From assembly GCA_964006375.1 (NCBI GenBank), contig OZ023262.1, positions 198,238,778-198,302,777 of the forward strand: a stretch of DNA of 64,000 nucleotides. The letters run 5' to 3'. The notes under the pieces were generated by a model, which saw only the letters and a list, made by a program, of their open reading frames with translations, had not been told where the DNA came from and made no database searches. Positions 52,601-59,899 of this stretch are shown here, in pieces (within the stretch, counting starts at the first letter, position 1; each line of letters begins with the position of its first letter). The position numbers and the translations under genes were made by a program. The DNA comes from Tillus elongatus. Taxonomy: Eukaryota > Arthropoda > Insecta > Coleoptera > Cleridae.

Positions 52601-54198
52601 AGGTTTCGGAATGTTTTATTTGCATCAAAGACAGGGCATAAACAGAGGACTACAAACCAGTGGCGGAGCTCAGTTTAAGGAACTTTTGTTTTTTATTGCC
52701 CTAGAAATATAAATACTTTCGTATGAATCTGTCGTCTTGCTGAAACCAAATATCACCACTTGGTAAATCAGGACTGTCTTTATTTGGGAAACTTGCAACA
52801 AGAGCAGGAATAAGCTCATTTCTAGAATACTTTGATATCGCTGCCCAATGGGCGTTTAAATCAGGATCATATTTATTTGAAAAACTTGCGGCAAGAGCAG
52901 GAGTAAGCTTATTCCTTGGAAAATTATGATATCGCTGCCGAGTAAGAGTTTCGTCGAAGAAGGACCTATGATTCTATCATTATTGCTCACATGTTAACCT
53001 CACGAGGGTATTGTCTTTGTGCTTCAGTCATCCAGTGAAGATTCTCTCTACTCCAATACCTGTCATTATGTTTATTCACTGTTCCATTTAGCCAAAATGA
53101 TGCTTCACCCGAAAAAATAATTTGGGGAATAAAGTTTGGATTACGGTTGCATAACTTGCATTATTTCACAAAAATGCATTCATTGGTCATCTTCATTAAG
53201 TTCGTGCAGCAGCTGTATTTTGTAAGCATGGTAATTTTCTAATTTAAATGCTCGTAATACTGAGAAATTGCATCGTCTGCTGCAGTTAATCGAGATGCGA
53301 CATGATGATTCTCGCCCACGCTTAATGAAATATCAACTTTTACATCTTCATCAATTTTCTTGGGAGTCTCTGCACTTTGCGTGTGTTTAACATGTCCAGT
53401 TTCTCTGAATTTCTTCTCGATTTTACTCACAGTGGATAGGCTGATACGTCTATCTGGATATTTCACATTAAACAAATTGCACACTTCCTGCTGTGTTCTG
53501 GTTTTATCACTGCATCCAACAAGAATCAAAATTTCTGCATGCTGGGTTTCACTTACATGTGTCATACTTGATTAACTTTCAAAAGAGATTTATGTTATTA
53601 ACAGTTCATTTGACAATGATGTACATCTGATTCTTTTATTAATTAGTATCTACTTGTGAATACATTTTTTAACATTTTATTTACAAGAAATCTTTTTTGT
53701 TTTTTTCCATTATCTCTTGTTTGTTATTTTGAATAGAGTTTATGTTTTCCACTCTAAATGACTTTCATTCGAAAATTTAACAATGTGAGGTATCAAAATT
53801 TTGATGGCACCGTGTAGACAATTCAATGATCTATCAAAATATAAAATAAAAAACAGGGGTTGTCATTTTTTTTTTAAGTCGATTACATCATATTTGAAAA
53901 GCAGGAGAGAGAGAGAGAAACGTAAATTTTATGTGACAATGTGTATTTTTGAAAACTAGAGTTGATGTGCCTGAGCATTTTTGTCAAAACACAAATCACT
54001 CAAATTTTAATGAATTTATTCCATAATTTTGCTGCTCGTTGGATGTAACCTTCTCCAAAAAAAAAAAAAAACCCCAACCAAAATATTAAATTAATATTTG
54101 GCAAAACTTGTGTTTGTTTTGATAGTCGTCTCCTAGAAAGTTAGTGTACTGCTGTATTCGCATAGAAACTTATTTTAAAAAAAAATACCGGGTGTAAC

Positions 54199-54296
<98 letters not shown>

Positions 54297-55094
54297 TCCA
54301 TAACATTTCTAACATCCTGTAGAGTTGAACAACTACAACATCAAGTTACAATTCAAATCACACTTCGCCTTATCTTTTTCTAACATTTTTTTAATTTGCT
54401 ACTAAAGAGGAACCAAATTTTATGACATAACATATTTGTCAAATTGCATTATAAGCATCAAAGTAGCAGGCTATGAAACTAAAAAAGTTAGCTGCTGACT
54501 TTTTTGACAAAAAAATTTTTTTTTTTTTAGAAATTTATTGGGTAATATGAAAGATACAGATAAATGTCGGGCCCCCTAGAACACATCTCCGGGATCAGTT
54601 TCAATTTTTATATCTCCGGAAATAACAAAGTGATGGCAACCAAGTTAGGTACGTAGACTTATATCATAAAAAGTAAACTATGTGCCGGAATTTAGATCTG
54701 TAACTTAGGGAAAAAAGTTGTGGTTTTCCACGTAAACGTCAAACTCGCAATTCGAAACGTCAAAATTGACAACTTTTAGGCAAATAACCTGAAACTAATA
54801 CGTATTATGTAGAGAAAATGTCGTAAAATGAGTGTTTTACAAACCCCTTGAGTTTCACCTTCTGCTGTCCTTCATTTTGTTAAAATAATTCTGGAAAATT
54901 CATTTCAAATAGACCCTTATTCCGATGCTTGGCAGTAGTTTACAGTTTAAAAGTGTAATAATAATTTTTTGCGAATCGCTAATGAGGGACTGTGACTTCT
55001 GAATTTTGAAACTATTTCTTCAAATGATCGTGAACTATGCCCTCTAGAACCCATACTCGGGGTTAGTTTCAGTTTTTATCTGTTTACGTATTAC

Positions 55095-55168
<74 letters not shown>

Positions 55169-57967
55169 TGACGCATTTCTACGGTAAAGCTTAATATTTC
55201 ACAATCACAGTGTGGCCCATCAGTCGTTGGTGATTTTTTTTAACACCTCTTATATCATTGCAATTTTGCCTGTTTGTAGGAGGAAAAAATTGATAGTGTC
55301 CATCGTTTTCAAGTTATTTCAATTGTTTTGCAACTTTTCACATTTTTACCAATAGATAGCACAGTTCCATAAAACCGACGCATTCAGAGAGGTCTTCGCT
55401 TATATTATTTGTTGAAGAATTCGAAATGCCGTAACTCAAGTGTTTCAAGTGGAACAGCCTGTATTTTGTGTTTCAGAAGTGAAGGGCATAATAATAAATG
55501 TTGAATAAGTTACTGTGAAAAATTATAAATTTTTTGTGTTTCCACGAAAAGCATTTGCTATTAAAAACATTTTAATGAAAATTCACTACACTACGCACTT
55601 GCTGCGCCCAGTTTTTTTAATTATGGGCAGTCGTTGCAAAAAAGTTATTCATGCCCGAGCTGGAAATACTCCCTACTGGCATTTCTATTCACCTTTGTTA
55701 TGGTATAAAATTGTTTCTCTTATGGTAACATAATGATGTGAATAAAAAAAAAACTGTCATAACATTGTGTTTCTCTTGCAGAAGTAAAGATAATAGATTA
55801 AATCAAAAAACAAAATGTTGCAAAAAGATTAGGCTTAGTGTGATTTAAATGTAACTTTTTATTTTTTCAGTTTACAAATTTTATGGGACAAAACACGTTT
55901 TAATTTTTGCACACAGAGCCTTGGTGGTTCAGGGGTAAGAACGTGCGCCTCTGAACCGAAGGGTACTAGGTTCGATCCCAGGCTACTCCTTTCACTTTTT
56001 CAGTACATACTGTACAATTAACATCAACCGAGGTTCTGGCATTGTATTTGAGCAAGTTGAACGTCTGCACGTTCCGCCCTTCGGCGGGGGGGGGGGGGGG
56101 GTGCAAATCCGTCGCTCCCGTGTCCATGCGATGTTATGCACATTAAAGATTCCTGCCCTCCTTACAGAAAGGCAGGGGTTAGGCACAATTTCCAGGATAG
56201 TGAGGTGAAACTGCTCCTTGGCGTCGGTGATTGCCCATAGTCGCGGAAATAGGCTGACGTTAAAGAAACAAAACACACAGTTTTTGCACTCTGTATTTAT
56301 AAGATTTAAAAAATGCATTTACGTGAATACAGTAATAGAGTAATGTTCTGGACGGAGCAACCTGTCATTAAAAAAATTGCCAAATCAGACAAACGATTTT
56401 GATTAAACTTAACTTTAAACTTAATAATTTTTGGTGGTGCATTTTATTGCTTGGGGAAGTCTGTTTTAACGTTTGTCGACAATACTTTAAATCTGAAAAA
56501 ATACATGTGTTCTAAATGGTTGACAATGGGTATAAGAGTGTCGCACAAAATCACTAAGATATCAAAAAATTCATCAAATTAGTGTCCTATTGGAAATAGC
56601 ATGTTTAACATTTTTTAGAGTTGGAAGTTTTTTCAGCTGGTCTAATACTTTCAAATTTTTCCATTGACATTGCTTTTCTCATGTGTTACCATACACATTG
56701 CGTGACAAGAAAAGCAATGGTAATTGGGGTATTAGACCAGCTGAAAAAACTTCCAACTGTTGAAAATTTTAAAATCCTATTATTCCATAAACATGTAAGA
56801 GGCCACCAAGGTTGAATCACCTGTATATATAACTTTTTGAAAATGTTACATTATTTACTATGGCTAAATTATCTTTTATACAAGTCCAGCTGGTCTGAAC
56901 TATTTTTGGTATATTTTTATGTGATTCATTTCCCTATTATTATACATTTTTTTAGCGTAACATGGGTACACACTATCAACATTTTCCTGACAGTTTTACT
57001 TTGTTGAAATAGGCACTATTCTTTGGCTTAAAAGGCAGTTTTAATTTTTTGCCATTGTTTTGATAATCGCTTTTGGTTATAACGGATAAAACACATTAAA
57101 AGTTCATATTGCACATATTTTTCCCGTGTTTTAATTTTGGTTTGATAAGAATGTTAAAATCAACAACTAGTTTGAACAAAACAAAATAATTAACGTGAAT
57201 TTTTTGGATTTGTTGCAAAAATTGAAAATGGTTGGTTCCAAATTATTCAATTTTATTTTATTTCAGTTTTTATAACTTACATTTTTTGCTCAGCTATATA
57301 ATAATCCATCTTGAATAAGTACATAAAGCGAAAATTACTTTGGAGTTGCTCCCTTAGCTACCACAAATAAGAAAAAAAAATAGGGAACCTTACTTTGGAC
57401 TGCTTGTAAACTTGTTTGTTTGTTTTTTTTGTTTCTTTTTTTTTTTAATAAATTTTTTCATCTTTTACAAATACATACCCACTTATAATTTTGATGATGT
57501 TCTAAAATGTTTTGTGTATGTTTTGTCTTTCAAAGGAAAAACAATAAAATTGGTTACATCTGAGCTTTCCAATAATTTTGTTTTTTGTGTACTTAGATAT
57601 GTTTTGTGTTTTCAGAAGGCTTCTCGTTGGCTCCTAGAAACAATATTACTCTCGTTTAAATACCCTAAGGCACTGCAAATTTATCGGAAGGCACAGATGT
57701 ATGTTTAGGTAGGTGTCTCAAAATCTCGGTACAAAAGTATAATTTTTAAATTAACACTGTCCTTCCCCTCCAGATAAAATCCCCGAACAACCAAGCCCTC
57801 TTCTGATTTGTAAAACCTCTAGCACCCTGAAGTCTAAACGTTCACTTGTGAATAATTCTCCCGTAGGTGATTATTCAGCTGCGGCAGGAGATTCTTACTC
57901 TGGAGGGCCTCAGCGTGGGACTGGATATAGTGCACCTTCGCAATCGTACCATCCGTACCGCCGATAA
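23885..57967 (+). CDS. Hrb27C: hrp48/Hrb27C-like (DAZAP1-type) hnRNP, 5' end missing
   Basis: Two-RRM RNA-binding protein of the Hrb27C/hrp48/DAZAP1 family; in Drosophila this nuclear-cytoplasmic hnRNP acts in splice-site repression and in localisation and translational control of mRNAs. Seen: exons 23885-24088, 24153-24343, 24401-24483, 24722-25148, 45046-45285 and 57867-57967, all with GT/AG borders and consistent phases (2, 1, 0, 1, 1). RRM1 has RNP2 KLFVGGLS and RNP1 [11 protein letters not shown]2 has RNP2 KVFLGGLP and RNP1 RGFGFLSF. The linker [20 protein letters not shown] is family-typical. A Gly/Pro/Gln/Met/Tyr-rich tail follows, with [12 protein letters not shown] and [10 protein letters not shown] motifs and a DMYSR motif. 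The spliced product would be about 414 residues from RRM1 onward, near the family length, ending SYHPYRR. The start codon and first exon were not found; they probably lie left of the window. No frameshift or stop interrupts the exons. Confidence 0.93.
24153..24343 (+). CDS. Hrb27C: hrp48-like exon: inter-RRM linker and RRM2 N-half
   Basis: Follows a 64-bp intron (24089-24152). It completes the Arg codon, then encodes the linker ([20 protein letters not shown]) and the first part of RRM2 with RNP2 KVFLGGLP, ending in KKKSR just before RNP1. The donor is G|GTAATT at 24344. A Pro between GGGY and KVFLGG is, as far as I recall, absent from the Drosophila protein. Confidence 0.95.
24401..24483 (+). 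CDS. Hrb27C: hrp48-like exon: RRM2 C-half
   Basis: Acceptor TGTTTTTCAG ends at 24400. The exon completes a Gly codon and encodes RNP1 (GFGFLSF), then a stretch up to LNGKQ, ending on a complete codon before donor GTAGTT at 24484. The preceding intron is 57 bp, typical of small insect introns. Confidence 0.95.
24722..25148 (+). CDS. Hrb27C: hrp48-like exon: low-complexity tail, part 1
   Basis: Acceptor TTTCTTATAG ends at 24721. The exon begins with [14 protein letters not shown], the conserved C-terminal edge of RRM2, then runs into a Gly/Pro/Gln/Met-rich disordered region with repeated GYQGWG-type motifs and ends TGPSG. Donor G|GTAAG at 25149 is strong. If the donor is skipped the frame reads KNVE and stops at 25163-25165, giving a short alternative end. 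The donor leaves one base (phase 1) and is compatible with both the 45046 and 57867 acceptors. Confidence 0.95.
25847..26161 (+). mobile_element. hAT-like MITE, 315 bp
   Basis: Ends CAGTGTTCCCACTCGTCTGG and TTAGTGGGAACCCTG pair as TIRs; internal CAGGGAATTTG and GTCAGGGAAATTG repeats are typical of this MITE style. The 8-bp flanks are not identical, so no clear target duplication. Confidence 0.7.
26246..26515 (+). pseudogene. LINE reverse transcriptase fragment
   Basis: Reading frames join as [20 protein letters not shown] and, after a frameshift, [20 protein letters not shown] then NDLF. These are RT motifs of Jockey/CR1-type LINEs (a DxSKAFD-like and a G.PQGS.LGP..F..Y.ND block). The YADD box is not readable; stops are present. 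Confidence 0.8.
26516..27097. other. GC-richer non-coding DNA after the RT fragment
   Basis: May be more of the same LINE copy but no further domain could be read. The block 26540-26770 is distinctly less AT-rich than its surroundings. Confidence 0.3.
27098..27188. repeat. (TA)n microsatellite
   Basis: About 45 TA units preceded by TATG-rich imperfect repeats from 27055. Confidence 0.95.
27863..28428. mobile_element. Inverted-repeat element, about 565 bp
   Basis: Left end TATCGTCGTCCTCAGGACG and right end CATCCTGAGGACGACGATA pair as an imperfect TIR of about 35 bp, continuing to GGGCTTAACTGA / TCAGTTAAGCTC. The interior has no transposase. The class is not assigned; the duplicated target may be TA or a longer AT-rich word. 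Confidence 0.65.
28429..30029. other. Intron DNA with two copies of a short dispersed repeat
   Basis: Fragments near 28935-29000 and 29655-29720 share AAATCTAAAGGCGATATC-like and CTTGTCA..CC.TGAC text with 43835-43900. They look like degraded copies of one dispersed repeat (perhaps SINE-related). The remainder shows nothing firm. Confidence 0.45.
30496..30684. mobile_element. PIF/Harbinger-like MITE, 189 bp
   Basis: TIRs GCCCAGTTTGACAAAGCTTG and CGAGCTTTGTGAAACTGGGC pair, with ACATTTAAC / GTTAAATGT continuing inward. It is flanked on both sides by TTA (30493-30495, 30685-30687), the usual PIF/Harbinger target duplication. It splits a satellite monomer. Confidence 0.8.
33096..34761 (+). mobile_element. 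Complete Tc1-like transposon with IR/DR ends
   Basis: TIRs of about 109 bp begin CGAGCCCTAACAACTATATG and differ at only about two positions between the ends. TA at 33094-33095 and 34762-34763 are the target duplication; the sequence rejoined across it restores a satellite monomer. Within each arm a second transposase-site-like word, ACAACTAAAAGTTGG on the left and ACAACTAAATGTTGG on the right (read inward), repeats the outer ACAACTATATGTTGG in the same orientation. This is an IR/DR layout. The element is 1666 bp and carries an apparently intact transposase. Confidence 0.93.
33482..34507 (+). CDS. Tc1-like transposase, DD34E, intact with one intron
   Basis: Cut-and-paste transposase acting on the TIRs of 33096-34761. 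Exons 33482-33835 and 33899-34507 join in phase across a 63-bp GTAAGT...TTTAG intron, giving 320 residues, near the usual 340. The start is [10 protein letters not shown]; an upstream in-frame Met at 33446 looks like 5' leader. The N-terminal HTH pair includes [20 protein letters not shown], followed by a GRP-type linker (SSGRPQL). The catalytic Asp are in FTDEAKFD and [11 protein letters not shown], and the Glu in [11 protein letters not shown]. There are 34 residues between the second Asp and the Glu. No stop or frameshift is seen, so it may be active or recently active. Confidence 0.9.
35208..36630. other. Intron DNA, nothing recognised
   Basis: No repeat family, coding frame or RNA gene was supported here. 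Confidence 0.4.
36634..37738 (-). mobile_element. HINE-like repeat, longest - strand copy
   Basis: Reverse complement of 14622-15948 over most of its length. It has an inverted hairpin end at 36641-36665, a second hairpin end at 36880-36903 (AACGCACTTGCTGCGTCCCG), a body with GGGCCTATTTGAAATTAATT, GATCAAAATCGGCCCATTAT, TTGAGTTATCGG, and two (TA)n arrays (37431-37528 and 37573-37640) separated by a 43-bp arm. It ends in a degraded AATCACTAATAGGGG. Confidence 0.75.
37529..37683. repeat. 43-bp inverted arms around a (TA)n loop
   Basis: 37529-37571 (ATTTCCTCAATTGAGCGC ... CCCATACC) is the exact reverse complement of 37641-37683, with about 34 TA units between. It would form a long perfect hairpin or cruciform and arises inside the HINE-like copy. 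Confidence 0.85.
37790..38880 (-). pseudogene. mariner-like transposase pseudogene with RNase H insertion
   Basis: Minus-strand reading shows [11 protein letters not shown] near 38550-38600 (after the first catalytic block), then [20 protein letters not shown] and [13 protein letters not shown] near 38340-38500, where the second catalytic Asp is His. [16 protein letters not shown] follows near 38235-38290. After an insertion (37997-38230) the frame continues [20 protein letters not shown]. The order fits mariner-like families with a D..D34D triad. The changed Asp and the stops make it dead. Confidence 0.75.
37997..38230 (-). mobile_element. LINE RNase H fragment inserted with a direct repeat
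   Basis: Minus-strand frame reads [20 protein letters not shown] then [12 protein letters not shown], a clear RNase H block (VxLxWVPGHxGIxGNExAD) of R1/I-type LINEs. The 18-bp word ACAAGTAATAATCGAGAG lies on both sides (37979-37996 and 38231-38248) and is part of the mariner-like host sequence. There is no poly(A) and no LINE 3' UTR. Confidence 0.75.
39131..39655. repeat. 263-bp tandem duplication
   Basis: Two copies (from 39131 and 39394) share GATT(G/A)TCAAATAATTTGAGCT through ATAGGTTTTCTGGAATAG with only a handful of differences, so the duplication is fairly recent. Confidence 0.9.
39831..39914. repeat. 42-bp tandem duplication
   Basis: GCATATTTTCGTTCAGTTCA ... CAATCTA is repeated twice with one difference. 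Confidence 0.85.
39915..42079. other. Intron DNA, nothing firm
   Basis: The 90-codon open frame at 41168-41440 shows no family I recognise and no splice context; treated as chance. Confidence 0.35.
42080..42420 (-). pseudogene. LINE ORF2 C-terminal fragment
   Basis: Minus-strand reading gives [11 protein letters not shown], then [20 protein letters not shown] and [11 protein letters not shown]..., [11 protein letters not shown]. This is the region after the RT palm in Jockey/CR1-type LINEs (FLG..FD..L; RR..LGL.SL..RR...L.FLYK...G). Frameshifts are present. Confidence 0.6.
42905..43370. other. GC-richer block, possible SINE/LINE remnant
   Basis: Less AT-rich than its neighbours and includes GTTAGGTTAGGTTAAG at the left edge. 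No domain or tRNA-like head could be read. Confidence 0.3.
43830..44050. repeat. Dispersed repeat fragment
   Basis: Shares CATCATCACAGTCTAAAGG and CTTGTCATCGTAACCATGAC text with 28935 and 29655, followed by GGTTTCCCATTGCCTTCCAC. No gene is supported here although two reading frames stay open. Confidence 0.5.
44051..45045. other. Intron DNA before the 45046 exon
   Basis: Non-coding; ends in acceptor TACTCGTAG with a modest pyrimidine tract. Confidence 0.45.
45046..45329 (+). CDS. Hrb27C: hrp48-like exon: tail part 2, alternative terminal exon
   Basis: Acceptor TACTCGTAG ends at 45045 after a 19.9-kb intron. The exon encodes a Tyr/Gly/Ser/Pro-rich stretch containing [15 protein letters not shown], matching the family's DMYSR region, and reaches SSQPPNTG. 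Two outcomes fit. A GT at 45286 (weak donor CACAG|GTGCAA) leaves phase 1 and joins 57867 in frame. Reading through instead adds 14 residues ([13 protein letters not shown] after the Gly) and stops at 45327-45329. A long 3' UTR with a poly(A) signal follows, so both uses are plausible. Confidence 0.9.
45357..45520 (+). ncRNA. Structured RNA element after the hrp48 stop codon
   Basis: Nested inverted repeats predict one branched fold. A perfect 15-bp outer stem pairs 45357-45371 with 45506-45520. An 8-bp stem pairs 45391-45398 with 45487-45494. Inside lie two hairpins: 45406-45412 with 45427-45433 (7 bp), and 45435-45447 with 45457-45470 (13 bp with one bulge). The block is GC-richer than its surroundings. 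It could be a 3' UTR regulatory RNA of the hrp48-like gene, or a small foldback transposon; only the pairing is seen. Confidence 0.55.
45852..45857 (+). terminator. Possible early poly(A) signal
   Basis: AATAAA about 520 bp after the proximal stop. No clear GT-rich element follows, so this is weaker than the signal at 47320. Confidence 0.35.
47320..47325 (+). terminator. Poly(A) signal, proximal hrp48 isoform
   Basis: AATAAA followed within 20-40 bp by T-rich then GT-rich sequence (TTTTGTTGAG and GGTGGGG), the usual arrangement for a cleavage site near 47340. Confidence 0.6.
48760..49300 (-). pseudogene. piggyBac-like transposase remnant
   Basis: Minus-strand reading contains [20 protein letters not shown] and, further on, [24 protein letters not shown]. 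This resembles the piggyBac region ...LP..T.MKKKGRG....E.......V.W.DN+.V..LS.F.G....VKR. The frame is broken and no ends (TTAA/CCCT) were located. Confidence 0.5.
49301..51159. other. Intron DNA, nothing firm
   Basis: No conserved frame, RNA gene or clear repeat end was found. Confidence 0.35.
51160..51612. mobile_element. Foldback element, about 450 bp
   Basis: The two halves pair as imperfect inverted repeats: AAAATTAAAGGCTTTTCC / GGAAGAAAAGCCATTAATTTT at the ends, then TACGTGTTTTGGCTCTT / AAGAGCCAAAACACGTA, ACCATCCTC / GAGGATGGT, and ATGAGAAATTGCCAGA / TCTGGCAATTTCTCAT near the centre. No coding capacity. Could be a MITE or a foldback transposon. Confidence 0.75.
51985..54038 (-). mobile_element. 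mariner-like element with long TIRs and dead transposase
   Basis: Ends 51985-52205 and 53755-54038 are imperfect inverted repeats of 200 bp or more (GTGCTCTGGCACATCAACTC / GAGTTGATGTGCCTGAGCA). The minus-strand transposase starts [18 protein letters not shown] at 53565 with [23 protein letters not shown]. It continues as [20 protein letters not shown] near 53060-53110, DIWFQQD near 52745, and [15 protein letters not shown] near 52260-52300. A block QRY..F.RN.L.PALAASF.NK is present twice in tandem (52770-52960). The SPD block is deleted after GMWIG. Confidence 0.75.
52340..52470 (-). repeat. Hammerhead-like repeat inserted in the mariner-like element
   Basis: Minus strand reads ATCCTCTGATGACG, GCTAACTTTGTTAG, TTAAAGATCGTCAGG and GGAGAACCCAAATCACCACA (as seen on +). 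The CTGATGA box and GTC are kept, GAAAC is changed to TAAAG. It lies between the DIWFQQD and APQHF blocks of the transposase. Confidence 0.55.
54203..54291. repeat. (TA)n microsatellite
   Basis: About 44 TA units. Confidence 0.95.
54570..55612 (+). mobile_element. HINE-like repeat, + strand copy, rearranged
   Basis: Shares with 14622-15948 the blocks CCTAGAACACATCTCCGGGA, GACAACTTTTAGGCAAATAA, TTCAAATAGACCCTTA and TGGCCCATCAGTCGTTGGTG, and ends ACTACGCACTTGCTGCGCCC. The 5' block with (TA)n (55099-55166) lies in the middle, so two partial copies are probably fused. Confidence 0.65.
55916..56270 (+). mobile_element. tRNA-derived SINE, near full length
   Basis: Head GAGCCTTGGTGGTTCAGGGG carries an A box (TGGTTCAGGGG at 55925-55935). 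The B box GGTTCGATCCC is at 55969-55979. The body contains a G-run of about 16 at 56087-56101, the block GTGTCCATGCGATG, and the conserved 3' part AGTCGCGGAAATAGGCTG. Same family as the two minus-strand copies at 7 and 12 kb. This is a SINE head and not a functional tRNA gene: the cloverleaf is degraded and it continues into a shared 300-bp body. Confidence 0.85.
56620..56758. repeat. 139-bp hairpin-forming inverted repeat
   Basis: AGTTGGAAGTTTTTTCAGCT pairs with AGCTGAAAAAACTTCCAACT, continuing for about 30 bp without mismatch (through GGTCTAATAC), then a bubble, then CATTGCTTTTCT / AGAAAAGCAATG before a short AT-rich loop. It could be a miniature transposon or a hairpin RNA. Confidence 0.75.
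56759..57866. other. Intron DNA before the distal last exon
   Basis: Non-coding AT-rich sequence, ending in a C/T-containing tract and acceptor TCTCCCGTAG. Confidence 0.45.
57867..57967 (+). CDS. Hrb27C: hrp48-like distal last coding exon
   Basis: Acceptor TCTCCCGTAG ends at 57866. With one base from either upstream donor the exon opens as Gly-Asp-Tyr-Ser and encodes 32 further residues, rich in Gly, Ser, Tyr and Pro, ending SYHPYRR before TAA at 57965-57967. The composition matches the rest of the tail and the frame agrees with both the 25148 and 45285 donors, which argues against a chance ORF. A poly(A) signal lies 250 bp downstream. Confidence 0.85.
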
Positions 57968-58216
57968 ACTAAGCATTCCTGTTTTATTAAGATAACTCTA
58001 TTTTGTTGCCGTATGCTTTATGGCAAGCCTCAACGGTTATATCAGGACAACCTACACTACATTTAAAAATTGTAAACTTTGAAACACCCGGGTATTTTTA
58101 TTTGTAATAAGACATTTTAGGTTTATAGTGTTCATGATTGACTAGGTTTTTCAGTTCGATTATCTTTTTATTATTGTATTATACATTAATGTAGATTTTC
58201 TAATTCATTTAAGTAT

Positions 58217-58222
58217 AATAAA
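58217..58222 (+). terminator. Poly(A) signal, distal hrp48 isoform
   Basis: AATAAA 250 bp after the distal TAA, overlapping a TAATAAATA context. Would place the end of the gene near 58240. Confidence 0.55.
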
Positions 58223-58239
58223 TACTTTCTTACGCGAAG

Positions 58240-59637
58240 TTTAAATTTTATGGACAGCTTTATTTTTCACCTGTAGTTTTGCCTCCACAGGTAAGTAAAT
58301 TTGCCAGAGTTTAAACTTGTTACTTTTTTATTTGAAGAAAATCGTAAATAGAAAAGTTATTGGATATTTTTTTATTCCATTTAATCCACATGTCAGAAAA
58401 AGCAATTGACCATCGCCTTTTTGATATATAATCTAAACATTTTATTTTTAGAACTATCTGTTATTAGTTTTTTTGTAACTGTTATTTTTTCTAATTTTGT
58501 TAATATACACAGGCTGTGCCAATTAAAACTTCCGCCCTGGAGAATATCTGAATTTAAAAAAGAAAAAGGCAGAGACACATTGACTTTGTCTTCAAGGGGA
58601 ACACATGATTGCGTAAGGTTTGGTGTCTTGGAACCCACCCCTTACGCAGGCGCGTAAAGTACCCTTAAATTTTAAATTGCACCCTATGTTGGGTGACACC
58701 TCATTTTAAAGCTTTCTCAATTCTGCTTACAACATAAGACTTTTTCAATTTTGGTTTGGATATGGCAATAACACCATAAATTAAAGAATAAGACAAAATA
58801 TCAATAAATAAAAGAATGTTATTTAATTAAATGTCCAAATTATTTTCCCTCCATCTCTTTATTTATTTAATCCACCACCCAACTGCACGATGCCAACTTA
58901 AGGGTTGGGTCATACAAAACATTACATCACTAATAAGTACAGAAACAATTCTTTATAAGAGAGACAGAAAGGCAGTATATATCCAGGCTGTCCTGAAAGT
59001 TGTAGTAATTTCTACACGTATAATAGACTGGAGACTAGGTCAACAGCTCCGTATGTGCCATCTGCAGATAACAGGTGTTGAAATACCGCGGTTCTATACA
59101 TGAAACGTTCAATTTGGTTGACTCAAGTAGAAAGGGACAATCAAGACTGAACTGATAATTTTGAAAAGAATCACAATGCAGCTGCACCATCTCCTGTCCT
59201 CCAGGCTAGCCAAGTTAAAGTGCTTTAATAAATCACCCTGTAGACAGCCAATGCACGGTTATTGACCTTCAGTTGAAAAACTAAGGAATTTCAGAAACTC
59301 AGAATATTTTCAAGGCTATCAATGCGCACCAAGTATGCCGGAGACTAAACTACCGAAGCATATTCAAGACAGTGCCTAGAAGATGGGGATCAATGTTTCG
59401 TGAGGAGTAAAATCCCTCCTATTCCTAATTATAAAGACCAAGGTCCTACATGGAGAGTGTATAATAAATTCATGATGATGCTGAAATGAGAACATAGGGC
59501 CGAAAATCACTCCAAGGCCACGAACACAAAACTTTTATCAACTCAACTGTTACCTGTTTTACTTTAAATGAGACAAGTAAATATCCCATAAAATCGCCAC
59601 AATGTAGATTTAATTCCAATTCGTGAAAATGGGTTAT
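58240..59637. other. Intergenic DNA after hrp48, nothing firm
   Basis: Several open frames of 80-90 codons are uninformative. CAGGCTGTGCCAATTAAAAC at 58511 looks like a transposon flank but no partner was identified. Confidence 0.35.
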
Positions 59638-59860
59638 ACAATTGCTGAAAAAGTGGAAATAATTAGTTGGTTCTACAAGAATAACAACTGTGCACGACAG
59701 GCAGCACAGATTGTTAGTGATCTCCAACCTGATAAAAACTGATTGCATTGGTACGACCTGGATTTAATGCATAAATTTTGGTAAACTGGAACGGTTGCTA
59801 ACAAAGCATCAAGATGAGCGGCTCATATGTAATGAGGGTATTCCATGCAACGGTCTTTTA
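59638..59860 (+). pseudogene. mariner-like HTH fragment
   Basis: MGYTIAEKVEIISWFYKNNN, CARQAAQI..., then after stops MHKFW.TGTVANKAS. These match the N-terminal HTH and the KF..TG.V.NK.RSGRP linker start of a mariner-like transposase. The catalytic domain is absent. Confidence 0.6.
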
Positions 59861-59899
59861 GGCCGAAATGTACGTCATCTTACACTGTGTGCGAGAGAA

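Noticed and set aside
55916..55985. Possible functional tRNA gene
   Set aside because: A and B boxes are clear but the head continues into a 300-bp body shared with two other copies, so it is a SINE.
58393..58657. Overlapping open frames on both strands just after the hrp48 distal 3' end
   Set aside because: No conserved motif on either strand; open in both directions because of low-complexity sequence.
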